Source: Bos javanicus (Eukaryota; Chordata; Mammalia; Artiodactyla; Bovidae). From it: a stretch of 64,000 nucleotides of DNA. Position 1 is the first letter of the stretch. Each line of letters begins with the position of its first letter. Positions 11,391 to 24,180 of the stretch are shown here, in pieces. Made by a program: the position numbers and the translations under genes. Location: contig NC_083873.1 in NCBI RefSeq assembly GCF_032452875.1, positions 77,869,987-77,933,986 of the forward strand, read 5' to 3'. The notes under the pieces were generated by a model. The model was not told the DNA's origin. It did no database searches and worked only from the letters and a program-made list of their open reading frames with translations.

Positions 11391-12128
11391 CAGTTTTTTC
11401 TCATGTCTAATTATCTGTTATTAAATGTCTGCTGTGGATATGTCTACATTATAAAAATTCAAGTAAATCTTATGAAAATGGAAGTATTATGTTATTGCAG
11501 TTCATTCATCCCCAAGTTTTTTGACAGATAGAACTTATTCTAGTCTTTGCTTTTATTTATACCATAGAAGAGATTAATGTAAGAATCTGTTTATTATTTA
11601 GGAATTAAAAATGTTGAAATTTACTGTTTTAATCTTTTTTGTTCATTTTTTAAAAATGCAGTTGCTGTGCACTGTCCAAACAGGTACTTGTATTTGGCAT
11701 TATCTTGTTTAATTCTATATTGTAAAACTTAATCTTGCTTGCTGTTGGTTAAACTCACAAATTCTATCCTAAAGTGTTTTCATTAATTTGTAATATATTT
11801 ATTTTAATATACTTTCAGCTTATAAACAATTATACAAGGAAATAATAGATTTGGAACTATATATTTCAAATATAAATAAAGAGATTTGAGTCACTTTGAT
11901 TTATTTCCACAAAGATCATCTTTCTTTTAAACATATAAGTCAGTTTTTGCACCAGTGACTACTTAAGGTCATAATTCTTTAAAATATAAAGTGAAAACTA
12001 TGATCGCTTAAAGGCTGAATGAAATATACGAAATCTCATGGATGTCACAATTATGTGGCTTTTAAGAACTGTCCTGGTTGTTATAATCAGAACCAACTAG
12101 TAATAACATTTTTGCCTAATATAACTAT
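11391..12128. other. Intron, no recognised element
   Basis: AT-rich intron. No repeat family, splice-bounded exon or coding-like frame recognised. Confidence 0.55.
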
Positions 12129-12136
12129 AAAGTGAC

Positions 12137-12182
12137 TCTGAGAGAGTCAGACATGACTGAGCGACTCAGCACAGAACAGCAC
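12137..12182 (+). mobile_element. 46-bp BovB/Bov-tA tail insertion with 8-bp TSD
   Basis: The insert contains 'gagtcagacatgactgagcg', the shared 3' tail of BovB and Bov-tA in sense orientation, followed by a cagcacagaacagcac tail. The repeat aaagtgac at 12129-12136 and 12183-12190 is the TSD. The insert is too short to say which element supplied the tail. Confidence 0.65.
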
Positions 12183-12190
12183 AAAGTGAC

Positions 12191-12491
12191 ACAAATTATT
12201 TTAAACTGAAAATTCTATTTACTACAATGATTATCAGCATATAAATTTGTCTGAAAGTTGACCAAAACTTATGATTTAAAAAATTTGATGTGAGAAATTT
12301 TGCATAAATATTATTGGGCTCAAAGACATTTTTACTTGCAAATCCTAATCAACCCATATTTAAAATGTTTCTTGGAGATGTTTAAAGAAAATTTACGGGT
12401 AATATTAAGTTAAATATTGAATTGCATTTTGAGTCACATACTGCAGATAAAAATTTAGTCATAGATTCTGAAATAAATGACCTAAACCCTC
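12191..12491. other. Intron, no recognised element
   Basis: AT-rich intron between a small tail insertion and a twin-primed BovB. Nothing recognised. Confidence 0.5.
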
Positions 12492-12504
12492 TGGTTCTGC
12501 CCTT

Positions 12505-15470
12505 CAGTTCAGTTCAGTCACTCAGTCATGTTGTACTCTTTGCAACCCCATGGACTGCAGCACACCAGGCCTCCCTGTCCATAGCCAACCCCTTCAGTTT
12601 ACTCAAACTCATGTCCATTGAGTTGGTGATGCTATCAACCATCTCATCCTCTGTTGTCCCCTTCTCCTCCTGCCTTCAATCATTCCCAGCATCAGAATCT
12701 TTTCAAATGAGTCAGTTCTTCGCATCAGGTGGCCAAAGTGTTGGAGTTTCAGCTTCAGATTCAGACCTTCCAATGAATATTCAGGACTGATTTCCTTTAG
12801 GATGGACTGACTGGATCTCCTTGCAGTCCAAGGGACTCTCAAGAGTCTTCTCCAACACCACAGTTCAAGAGCAACAATTCTTTGGCTCTCAGCTTTCTTT
12901 ATTGTCCAACTCTTACATCCATGCAGCTACTGGAAATACCATAGCACTGACTAGACAGACTTTTGTTAACAAAGTACTGTCTCCGCTTTTTAACATGCTG
13001 TCTATATTGGTCATAACTTTCCTTCCAAAGAGCAAGCGTCTTTTAATTTCATGGCTGCAGTCACCATCGACAGTGATTTTGGAGCCCAAGAAAAGAAAAT
13101 CTGTCACTGTTTCCACTGTTTCCCCATCTATTTCCTATGAAATTATGGGACCAGATGCCATGATCTTAGTTTTCTGAATGTTGAGCTTTAAGCCAACTTG
13201 TTCACTCTCCTCTTTCACTTTCATCAAGAGGCTCTTCAGTTCCTATTCACTTTCTGCCATAAGGGTGATGTCATCTGCATATCTGAGGTTATTGATATTT
13301 CTCCCGGCAATCTTGATTCCAGCTTGTGCTTCCTCCAGCCCAGTGTTTCTCAAGATGTACTCTGCACATAAGTTAAATAAGCAGGGTGACAATAGTCAGC
13401 TTTGACATACTCATTTCCCAATATGGAATCAGTCTGTTGTTCCATGTCCAGTTCTAACTGTTGCTTCCTGATCTGCATACAGGTTTCTCAAGAGGCAGGT
13501 CAGGTGGTCTGGTATTCCCATCTGAACTCCCCAGGTCGGTAGGTGCCCAGTTTGCTACTGGAGATCAGTGAAAAAATAACTCCAGAAAGAATGAAGAGAT
13601 GGAGCCAAAGAAAAAACAACATCCAGTTATGGATGTGCCTGGTGATGGAAGTAAAGATGATGCTGTAAAGAGCAATACTGCATAGGAATCTGGAAAGTTA
13701 GGTCCATGAATCAAGGCAAATTGGAAGTGGTCAAACAGGAGATGGTTAGAGTGAACACTGACATTTTAGGAAACTAAATTGGACTAACATTTAGCAAACT
13801 AAAATGGACTGTAATGGATTAGTTTAACTCAAATGACCATTATATCTACTACTGTGGGCAAGAATACCTTATAAGAAATGGAGTAGCCCTCATAGTCAAC
13901 AAGAGAGTCTGAAATGCAGTACTTGGATACAATCTCAAAAACAGAAGAATGATCTTTGTTCGTTTCCAAGGCAAACCATTTAGTGTCACAGTAATACAAG
14001 TCTATGCCCCAACTAGTAATGCTGAAGAAGCTGAAGTTGAATGGTTGTATGAAAACCTACAAGACCTTCTAGAACTAACACCCAAAAAAGATGCCCTTTT
14101 CATTATAGGGGACTGGAAAGCAAAAGTAGGAAGTCAAGGACTACCCAGAGTAACAGGCAAAATTTGGCTTTGGAGTACAAAATGAATCAGGGGAAAGCCT
14201 AATAGAGTTTTGCCAAAAGAACACAGTGGTCATAGCAAACACCCTCTTCCAACAACACAAGAGAAGACTCTACACATGGACATCACCAGATGGTCAGTAC
14301 TGACATCAAATTGATTATATTCTTTACAGCCAAAGATGGAGAAGTTCTATACAGTCAGCAAACACAAGACCAGGAGCTGACTGTGGCTCAGATCATGAAC
14401 TCCTTATTGCCAAATTCAGACTTAAATTGAAGAAAGTAGGGAAAACCACTAGACCATTCTGGTGTGACCTAAATCAAATCCCTTACAGTTATACAGTGGA
14501 AGTGACAAATAGATTCAGGGGATTAGATCTGATAGACAAAGTGCCTGAAGAACTATGGACGAAGGTCGTGATCGTACAGGAGGTAAGGATCAAGACCATC
14601 CCCAAGGAAAAGAAATTAAAAAAGGCAAAATGGTTGTCTGAGGAGGCCTTACAAAGAGCTGTGAATAGAAGAGAAGAAAAAAGCAAAGTAGGAAATGAAA
14701 GATATACCTATTTGAATGGAGAGTTCCAAAGAATAGCAAGGAGAGATAAGAAAGCCTTCCTTAGTGATCTATGCAAAGAAATAGAGAAAAACAATACAAT
14801 AGAAAAGACTAGAGATCTCTTCAAGAAAATTAGAGATACCCATGGAAAATTTCATGCAAAGATGGGCACAATAAAGGACAGAAATGGTATGGACCTAACA
14901 GAAGCAGAAAATATTAAGAAGAGGTTGAAAGAATACCCAGAAAACTATACAATAAAGATCTTCACAACCCAGATAATCACAATGATGTGATCACCAGTGT
15001 AGAGCCAGACATCCTGGAACGTGAAATCAAGTGTGCCTTAGGAAGCCACACTATGAACAAAGGTATTGGAGGTGATGGGATTCCTGTTGAGCTATTTCAA
15101 ATCCTAAAAGATGATGCTGTGAAAGTGCTGCATGCAATATGCCAGCAAATTTGGAAAACTCAGCAGTGGCCACAGGACTGGAAAAAGTCAGTTTTCATTC
15201 CATTCCCAAAGAAAGGCAATGCCAAAGAAAGGTCAAACTCCCACGTAATTGCCCTCATCTCACATGCTAGCAAAGTAATACTCAAAATTCTCCAAGCCAG
15301 GCTTCATCAGTAGGTGAACTATGAACTTCCAGATGTTCAAGTTGGATTTCGAAAAGGCAGAGGAACCAGAGATCAAACTGCCTACATCCTTTGGATCATT
15401 GAAAAAGCAAGAGAGTTCTAGAAAAACATCTACTTCTGCTTTATTGACTATGCCAAAGACTTTGACTGTG
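12505..15470 (-). mobile_element. BovB LINE with 5' inversion (twin priming), 13-bp TSD
   Basis: 12505 to about 13523 is the antisense BovB 3' third, starting with ttcagttcagtcactcag and including the RT active-site YADD codons near 13268-13280. From about 13524 to 15470 the sequence flips to sense: 5' region, endonuclease motifs (GDWKAKVG near 14109, with Lys at the usual catalytic-type Asn; SDHELLIAKF near 14390) and the RT N-terminal part ending at FIDYAKDFDC. A 13-bp TSD, tggttctgccctt, at 12492-12504 and 15471-15483 brackets everything. Only about 45 bp of the element is missing at the flip. Several frameshifts and stops; open blocks at 13949-14185, 14427-14990 and 14987-15313. Confidence 0.94.
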
Positions 15471-15483
15471 TGGTTCTGCCCTT

Positions 15484-15594
15484 AATCAGCCCTAATAGTT
15501 GCATTTGATCCAACATCAGTTTAAGATTTCATGTGTTTTGTCTATTTGAAACTGTGAGTGAAATAATGAGACATACTTATGTATTGAAGTTTTG
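15484..15594. other. Short intronic stretch
   Basis: Between the BovB TSD and a MIR remnant. Nothing recognised. Confidence 0.4.
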
Positions 15595-15775
15595 CTATAT
15601 ATCAGGCACAGTTCTGCACCCTCTACATGTGTAAATTTAATCTTTGTAATAGCTCTTTGAGATTTCAAAAGGGATAATTAACTTACCTTGAGACCTTACA
15701 GATAGTTAGTGCCAAACCTTGTATTCCAATAGGCCGTCTGGTTTGAGTCCATTTCCTAATTATTACCATATATTC
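15595..15775 (-). mobile_element. MIR SINE remnant
   Basis: The order 'tcaggcacagttctgcac', 'taatctttgtaatagctctt', a 'gggataattaacttacc' core and 'gtctggtttgagtcc' matches the reverse complement of MIR at high divergence. Confidence 0.5.
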
Positions 15776-18700
15776 CTTATTCTATTACATTGTACATCTA
15801 CAAATAAACTGTGCTTCATTTGAGTTTTTCCTAAGGATCATTTTAGAATGAAGACATGCTTAAAGATTTAAATTCAAATATGGACTGGAATACATGACTG
15901 AAGAACCCCATCTTCAAAATCCTGTGATTATTTTAATATTTTAAATAATGAGCTGAAAAATAAGGTTAGTAAAGTGCAGTTTTCAGGAATCTTAATGTAA
16001 CAGTGGTCTTAGAATTAGAGATAGAGATTTCAGAGTACCTAGAATTTAAAGTGAATTACTGAATGAAGCTACCCAAGAAGGATGTGGTTTTGGTAAACAG
16101 TCACTTTGGTGACTCAGAAAGTATAGTCAACATGGTAAATAAAAAATTATGTCATAGAAGCCAAAAAATAGAAGGGGATGATCAACTATAGGATGTTCCT
16201 GAGTACTCAAGTATGATGAGATGGAAAAGTTGACAAGGGATTTGACAATGACAGGACATTGTGGAGTTAAGAGGAATGTGTGCCTAAGTAGAGTGGCTTT
16301 TATGAAAATGAGAAGTGAGCCTGTATGAATTATATGTTTAGAAAACTCTTGACAAATTTTTCAGTAAAGATAACACCAAAGATTCTTGGAGAGTCTGTGG
16401 GATCAAAAGGTGTTTTGTTTTGTTTTTTTAAAGTAGTGAAGTATGTTTGCTGATGGGAATGAACCTATAGACGAGGAGATGATTCATAAAAAGCAGGAGA
16501 GAACAATCCTCAAAGGAGCACAGTTCTTGAGAAGCATAAGAATGAATGGATATGTTGCCATAATAAGAAAGAGGCATTTCTCTCATTATAAAAGGAGGGA
16601 ACACAGTGTGTGTGGGTACTGTTGAAAGTAGTTTATAGATTTGGTTTCAGAAACGTGAGGATGTTTCTGTCAGTAGTCTCAATTGAGTTCTCCCAGAAGT
16701 GGACTCTGAGCCAAGGATTCAGCACAAACAATTAATGAAGGAATTCCTTTAATAGGAAATCAATAAGAAAGTAAGGGGAAGCAGGATAGATAATAGGAAG
16801 AAGCTATGCAAGGTTGTCATTCTGGTGAAGTCTCAGACTGACTCTAATCCCAAAGGGAGCTCTGGAGTGTAAATAACACTTTGGAACTGTCCAGTGTTAA
16901 GGCATAGGAACTGGAATTCTATAATTTCAGACCTGTTAGTAATTGACTACAGTCTTGCTGAGGGACAAGGGATGGGTTGTGAGAGTGGAATGTAAACTCC
17001 CAGGCACTTCTGGCTGTATGGGCCTAGTAGCTCTGGTACACAAAAACAGTCATCTGCAGGTCATGGCACAAATCTTTATCAGCTAAGCGTGCAGCAGATG
17101 AGGGATCAAGTCAGGATCTGTACAAGGGATTGTGAGGTCCAGACAGTGCACCAATGCATTTGCAACTATCAGATTGCTTTAAGTAAATAGGAGGCAATAT
17201 TCAGTTGAAGGTGTTGGGATAAAAAGGAAGTTTGAGGTACAAGGAAGATGTTCAATATTCCTCATGGGGTAGGGGAAAGCACATTGATAGGGGAGTTTAG
17301 TTGACCTTCTGGGTATTGTTAAATGTTATTAGACATTTGTTTTGTTCAATACTCATCTATTCAGGGTTGCATATTTTTTCAAATCATTAAAGATGAGAGG
17401 AGATGCAAGAAAAAGGTTATAGAATCTAGGCTGGTCAAGCAGGAAAGGATGAATACAAAACGGGGGATATATAGTGAAAGTGTGGAGGGGTCGAAAAATG
17501 AGATGTCTGGAGATGCTAGTATATAACAACAACAACAAAAAATAGGAAATAAATGGTGGTAGTAGATATTTGATGGCAAGACTCTCAGAGGAGCTGGGTT
17601 TTTGACAGAGGTAAAAGTCATGGTTTGGCAGTATTACTTCTACTGCCTGAGTTGTAGGAAAACCAATATTTGAGTTTGTGTGGTCTTCAGGGAAAGCACT
17701 GTAAGCAGACAACACTTAAAGCATGAAGGTGACAAAAACACACCCAGGATGGAATATTAGAATGGAGGGGAATTTGTTGATATTAGATTCTGAATTTCAA
17801 GGGACAGGATGGAATTGGGGGAGAACAAGGGAAATGGTGGACATTTGGATTGAATTAAATTACATTTTAAGTAATTAGATGGAGCAAGCTTGGGACCATT
17901 TTTGTGGTCCCCATTCATTATTTACTATCTTTTTGCAGTCACTTATAATCTTAGATAATAGATTTTGTACCCATAGAATGGAAAAATCCCCCTAGAAAGA
18001 TGAAAACACTACTTACACTCTGCCTTAGATACATACATTTCTCCTCAAATTCTAGAAAATATCAAGGTACTTAATCTTAAAAATCGCATCTCAAGCTATT
18101 TAATTATATTCCAATTCATTAAAGGAGACTGAAATGCTCTATGATTAAAGATATTATTATATTATTATTATTACAGATGATCGCTGACAGGCAAACTAAT
18201 CATCACAAATTATGGTTTACACAATCAGGCTGAAAAACTTACTAGCACACTCTGGGTGCATATCAGTATCCCCTAATTCCAAGGGAATACCTCTCATTTA
18301 AATAAGAACAACATTAAAGCAAAAACACTTTTTTAAATTTCAGCTTTTCTCATTCTCCTACTTTCAGGAGTACTTTTTTAATAGGAGGGTTACTTTGTTT
18401 TTAATAAGTTTACCTCATATTAAGAAGTAGTGAAACAATGTAAGTCACAGTTATTTTAAATAAAAGACTGTGTAGTAAATCACTGGATTTGTAAATAAAA
18501 TGTGCAGACAGTATAGTGGAATGTTAGGTGTCTTGAGCTGCTCAGTCCACGCTTGAAAATTTCCTAATCTAATTTTCTCTTGGCTGAGTCCCAATTGTTG
18601 CTGGATTTGTTCCACTATATACAATTATGTATTTTAAAAAGATCTGTCATCCAAGTCCCCTGGCTCTTTTATAAATGTATATTTGAGCATGTATTCTAGA

Positions 18701-20444
18701 ATACTCAGAAATGTTGTTTATAGAAGTTCATATTTTCAATCAGACATTTAAACATGCTAACACAAAAATCCTCTCAGTTCCAGTACTGAGATTAACGGTT
18801 TTAGCTTTAATTTCAAACTGTTTATGAGATAAAGCAAGCAAGCCATGAGTATAAAAAGTAGTAATATATCAGTGAAAAATATTGACATAATTGAATATTA
18901 ACATTACATATGCCAAGAAGTAAAAAAAATGGCGAGTTTTCTTTGTGATAGTCATTATCATTGCATTTTTCTCATTTTTCTGCCTTCTTTGAATTTACAA
19001 CATCTTGTTCAGTTAGCTGTAGAAGGATATCTAAAATTACCAGATCTTCTACTCAGTTACTTTCATTAATGTAATATATAAAAACTTAAAGCAATAAAAC
19101 AATAAATATTCAACATCTCAGTTCATACTTACAGGAACCCTATTAGTAAAATGATTATGGTCATTTGTTTCTATTTTTAATCTTCCTAAAATCATTTTCA
19201 TTTCCCCTCCTTTTTTTTTTCAATGAGCCTTTCTGTAAACTTTCTCATTTACTTGCTAATATAAAGTTTGAATACTTCGGTTATTGCATGTAGCTTCTCC
19301 ATTTGTCATGTCTCTGTTGATTCTTGTTTTACTACAGAGAACAATATTATATATTTAAACCATCAACTTTTCCTCTGTAGTGTGTGATTTTGAGGTCTTT
19401 GGAGGACATGTTGTATTCCTAATATGATCAGCCAAATTTCCAACATTGTTCGCAAAATAATCCATCCTTTTCCTCAAGATTTTTGCTGCTACACTGTCCC
19501 AAACCAAATCTCTGTGTGCTCTCTTCTATTCCATGGACATAAACTTCATTTCTCTACCATTACTTCATTATTTATTACCAACCTTGCTTAGTACTAACCT
19601 TGCATGAGTCCTCCCATTTTGATCATCTTTCAAAATTGCTTTATCTTCTCTTAGACTTTTATTTTTCTTCAATGTAAATTTCAGAATCAGTTTTTAAAGT
19701 TCTTCTTCACCATTATGCAATAATTAATCATGATGTTTATGCACCATTAGATTTTGCTATCTAATAGCTTATTTAGGATTTTCAAGTAAGATTTTAAATA
19801 AAATATTCTAATTTATTCTTTTATTCTCTTAAATTTTACCTACCTAGTAAGTTATAGTAGTCTCATAAAGCTTTTCTTCTTTTTCACTTAGGCCTGACCT
19901 ATATGAAAAAAGGATTATTTGTTGTTTTAATATTAAATAGAACTTATTTGTAAAATATTCAGGGTCTTGAGGTTTCTTTGGAGATGTAGCAGCATATGGA
20001 TAATTGTTCATGTATATCTATGCATATTTTATAAGTTATTTATTTCAAGATTTAATGTCACTGCATCAGAGAATGCAGTTGGTTTGATATTAATTCTTAG
20101 TATTTTATTAAGGTTGCCCTTTGGCCTAATGTGTGACTGATTTAAGAACTGTTATTTTGGTATTTGGAGTTTGTATGTCTTTAAAGTTTGATTTATGTGT
20201 ATATTTGCTTAAATTTTCTATACCATTTCTCAATGTTTTCTTGTTGACATAATTTTAAGATTATATTCAGATTTCTAGTTATAAATATATTTAGGGGCTA
20301 CAACATCTCACAGAGCTTCTGTGTTAGAAGCAGACTAGAAGTAGAGATTGTGGGTCATTACCTAGGTCTACTCACTATTCAAGAAACTAGTTGAGGCATA
20401 GACTATTCTTTCCTTGGTTGCATTCAATTCTAAAAAGATCACAG
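15776..20444. other. Long intron stretch with few recognisable repeats
   Basis: Mostly unclassified AT-rich intron. 16000-17850 is purine-rich on this strand and includes pieces that look like diverged old repeats (for example 16680-17130) which I cannot name. A CAA run lies at 17526-17538 and an ATT run near 18155-18172. No splice-bounded coding exon found. Confidence 0.5.
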
Positions 20445-20562
20445 TAAGACACTCCAGTATTCTTGACTGGAGAATTCCATGGACAGAGGAGCCTGGAGGG
20501 CTAAAATCTATGGGGTCACAGAGAGTCTGACACAACTGAAGTGACTGAGCATGCACGCATGC
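20445..20562 (+). mobile_element. Bov-tA SINE, 5'-truncated
   Basis: Carries the sense BovB-derived half of Bov-tA: 'ccagtattcttgactggaga', 'ccatggacagaggagcctgg' and 'ggggtcacagagagtctgac', ending with a (gcatgcac) type tail. The tRNA-derived head is missing. Confidence 0.85.
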
Positions 20563-21879
20563 AAGATTATGTCATTCATTGTTAAAGTGAGTAAACTAGG
20601 CCTAATGAAAGTTACATCACTTGACCAACATTAAATAAGACTTGTATGTATCCTATTGTGTTTCAAGGTCTGCCTTGGTTCCATTTATTAGAATCTTTAG
20701 TAAATACCAACATGTTTAAAATACACAGTTGTACTTTTTTATGTTTTAGTTGTTCATACAAGTGGTTTATAATAAGGTGTTTATTCACAGATAGGATATG
20801 ATGAATGCTTCTGTTGCAAGTTGTTGAAATGAGAGGTGATGATAACATATGGTATGAGAAAGATATAACAATTCAATGTGTCAAAACACATTTGGCAAGA
20901 ATATCTAAAAGTTATCAATTTTTCTCTCATTTTACTTAACTTAAAAGTTTTTATATCTTCTAAATTGAAAAAAGAAACCTTGAAAGTATGTTATACCTTT
21001 AAAGTACCTTTAAAGTACTTCCTGTCCTTACATTCTAATGATCAAGCTTATCAGCTTGAAAAACATTGGTCCTTAAATAATAAGCCAGGAAACATGATTC
21101 TATCTGTAGGTTTTAAAATATAAAAGATGTCAATTTGTTGCCATTATTTTAAGATCTTGAGATATTTCTATCACATACTAGAACCACAGTTTTCATAGAT
21201 TATAAGACAAAAATCATTAGTAAGAAATGCAAACTTCTTTTTATATAGTTTGTCATTTACTTTATCCTATTCAGAGTTTCAAGTTTTCAAAAAATCACAA
21301 GAAACTATGAAATTCAATTTTATAACAGATATCTTAATGAATTTTCATGAACATTTCACATATAATTTTATGTTGTTTATGTCTTACTTGATGATCAAAG
21401 GGTTACGTTTAGTGAAATATTGCGGTTATTAGTGTACTTTTTGACACTGAAGATACAATATATTTATCAATTAAATTTGGATTTCTCATGTAATACAAAG
21501 AACTATTGGTTTCTATTTTAATGTTCATTAGGAATCTGGATATATACCCCAGTTCAAATGAAAATGTAGAATTTCATAGCATATACTAAGCCTAAAGAAA
21601 TCCAGAATAAAACATCAAATAGACTGAAGCTTTCTCAATCTAAATATTGATTTCAGAAAAAGGCAGTGATTCTCCCTTGCTCTTTGGATGTCTAGTTAAT
21701 ATATGAATTTCCAAAACACTTAAAAGAAAAACACTTTTTTCCCTGTAGCTCTTTTTTTGAGGTCAGAAGGTCAGTACACAACAGCAAATGTAATAACAAA
21801 TATGTGTATGGTACTTTTGTATATTAAAGTTATACGTTGTTGAGTAATTTTTTGCATTTTAAGTAAAAGGAGCTTTTTG
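20563..21879. other. Intron, no recognised element
   Basis: AT-rich intron. No convincing repeat, exon or coding frame. Confidence 0.5.
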
Positions 21880-22050
21880 GAACTTTTATTTAATACACAC
21901 AACAGCCCTATGAACAAAGATCTATATTTATACACATTTCAAAGATGAAGCTTGTGAGGGTGAGAGTAGATGAATAATGTGCCCAGTGTTGTAAAATGCC
22001 CATCTAAGTGCAGGCAGGATGATTCACAAATCAGTGCTTTCAGTTACTAA
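21880..22050 (-). mobile_element. Probable MIR remnant
   Basis: Diverged blocks 'cacacaacagccctatgaac' and 'acacatttcaaagatgaagc' follow the order of the reverse complement of MIR. Very decayed. Confidence 0.4.
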
Positions 22051-22139
22051 GATACACTATCTTTCATGATTAATATTGATAATCATACAATGATCTTATT
22101 TGCTTCCAATGTGATTCCAAAATTTTATATCTTAATTGC

Positions 22140-22356
22140 ACATGTATATTTGTGCTTAGTTGCTCAGTCATGTCCAACTCTTTACAACCCCATGAACTGT
22201 AGCCTGCCAGGCTGCTCTGTCCGTGAGATTGCCCAGACAAGAATACTGGAGTAGGTTGCCATTTCCTTCTCCAGGAAATCTTCCAGACCCAGGGATTGAA
22301 CCCATGTCTCCTGCATTGCAGGAGGATTCTTTACTGTCTAAGCCACTAGGGGGAAG
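22140..22356 (-). mobile_element. Bov-tA SINE
   Basis: Antisense Bov-tA: 'gttgctcagtcatgtccaac' at the left, 'caagaatactggagtaggtt' in the middle, and the tRNA-derived box near the right end ('cagggattgaacccatgtct' to 'aagccactag'). Complete or nearly so. A diverged direct repeat (atcttaatt / atcttattt) may be the TSD. Confidence 0.9.
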
Positions 22357-22659
22357 CATCTTATTTTCATGGAAACTACCAATTCATTTTTATAAATTTT
22401 CATAAATTCATTTTTATAAACCTACTAGTTCATTTTATAAATCTGATAGATGGAGATACTAAAGTGTGATAAATTTTTTGCTGTTTGTGTCCAATATACT
22501 AATTCATTTTTCATTCTCATAATTGATGCTCCTAATGTCTTTTATATATAAGTTAGCTCTTTGACCATATTGTACTGAGTTATAAGAATTTGTATAGCAT
22601 TAAGTTGGGGAGATAATATAATTAAAGTTTTATTAGTCATTTATTTAATATTTATTAAT

Positions 22660-22763
22660 CCAGGCAAGAATATTGGAGTGGGTTGCCATGTCCTTATCCA
22701 GGGGATCTTCCTGACCCTGGGATTGAACCCATGTGTCTTATGTCTCCTACATTAGCAAGAGCG
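22660..22763 (-). mobile_element. Bov-tA SINE fragment
   Basis: Antisense right half of Bov-tA ('caagaatattggagtgggtt' through 'gggattgaacccatgtgtct'), with a small duplication of the 'gtctcctacatt' part. It directly abuts an oppositely oriented Bov-tA. Confidence 0.8.
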
Positions 22764-22985
22764 ACTTCCCTGGTGGCTCAGACGGTAAAGAATCTGCCTA
22801 CAATGCGGGACACCCAGGTTCAGTCCCTGGATTGGTTCAGGTGTTCAGGTGTTCAGGAGAAGGAAATGGCAACCCTCTTCAGTATTGTTGCCTGGAAAAT
22901 CCTATGGACAGAGGAGCCTGGTAGGCTACAGTCCATGGGGCCGCAAAGAGTCAGACACGACTAAGCGACTTCACTTCTCACTTTT
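22764..22985 (+). mobile_element. Bov-tA SINE, sense
   Basis: A full sense Bov-tA: the tRNA-derived head 'cttccctggtggctcagacg', 'ggttcagtccctggattgg', then 'gagaaggaaatggcaaccc', 'ggagcctggtaggctacagt' and the tail 'agacacgactaagcgac'. Contains a small tandem repeat of gttcaggt at about 22835-22857. With the preceding fragment it forms a head-to-head SINE pair able to form a hairpin. Confidence 0.9.
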
Positions 22986-23707
22986 CTTTACCACTAGCAC
23001 CCCTAAAAATTCTCTACCATAGAGGCCCCTAAAAATTCTGAACTTTATTCTAAGGATCACTCTTAAAGATAATATTATGACCTTAATATTTAAAATTTTG
23101 AATTTTAGATGTAAGGATAAAATGATAAATGTCTGATAAAAGGAAAATGTACTTACTAAGAAAAATGTATATTTTTTTCTTATTTGTACCTTGAAAACTA
23201 TACAATATGTTTTATTTCATTTTCCATGTCACAATTTGTAAATTCTAAGATAACTTGTAAGTTCCTATTAACATCACCAAGAACATCTTAAGCCCTTGTG
23301 TCCATATTTTCATAAAACCTTAAAATAATTACAGTAAAATTGTTTCAGTCTTACAACCTGGGATGAATTTTTGAATCAGTGGACTTTCATTGGTGAATCA
23401 GAATGAAAATTATTCAACTTTAGAAGCTAGCTGTGTAGATTTTTTTTAATAAAAAGTGAATCAATAGCATATATCTTTGTCACCATAACATGTGGCAATA
23501 TTATCATCAATTTAATTTAGATTTGATGGAAAGACATTCTGAAACTAGATTCTTTAAGCCAGTAGAATATCTGACAACATGATGGAAAATAACTGACAGA
23601 TTATAGATAAAGTTTAGTGATATTTAGATTTTAAACTATTGTATATTATTCATGTCATTCTGGAGGTAAAATTAATGAATAGTTCTTTGTCATTAGCATG
23701 AATTTCT
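22986..23707. other. Intron, no recognised element
   Basis: AT-rich intron with a duplicated 'cccctaaaaattct' motif at 23000-23040. Nothing else recognised. Confidence 0.5.
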
Positions 23708-23870
23708 ATATTGCATGTGAATTGCTGCCGCTGCTGGTAAGTCACTTCAGTCGTGTCTGACTCTGTGCGACCCCATGGACTGCAGCCCACCAGGCTTCCC
23801 TGTCCCTGGGATTCTCCAGGCAAGAGTACTGGAGTGGGGTGCCATTGCCTTCTCTGATATTGCATGTGAA
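23708..23870 (-). mobile_element. Bov-A2-type SINE monomer with 14-bp TSD
   Basis: The insert 23722-23856 reads 'aagtcacttcagtcgtgtct', 'ggactgcagcccaccaggct', 'ggagtggggtgccattgcct', the antisense Bov-A2/ART2 unit, present once rather than as the usual dimer. A perfect 14-bp TSD, atattgcatgtgaa, lies at 23708-23721 and 23857-23870. Low divergence suggests a young insertion. Confidence 0.93.
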
Positions 23871-24180
23871 CTAGGGATTCTTATAGCTAAAACCTGCTTT
23901 AGTAATTATTGCACAGGCTAAGCCACGATAAAAATTACTCTAAATTACAGTAGCTTAAATTTACATTAGAATATAGAAATAGGTGATCTAAATCTAAAAG
24001 GTGGCTCCCCATCAATAAACAGACTTCCTTTTAGATCTGAGGCTGTACTGTCAATGTCTCCTAGGAAAAGAGAAGGATAAAAAGGTCCAGGGAAGCCCAG
24101 TTCCAATCTTTTAATTGCCAAGACCCAGAAATGTCACAGTTCACCTATGTTCATATTCCCGTGAATTAAACACATTGCCA
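23871..24180. other. Intron, no recognised element
   Basis: Nothing recognised between the SINE and the next BovB. Confidence 0.45.
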
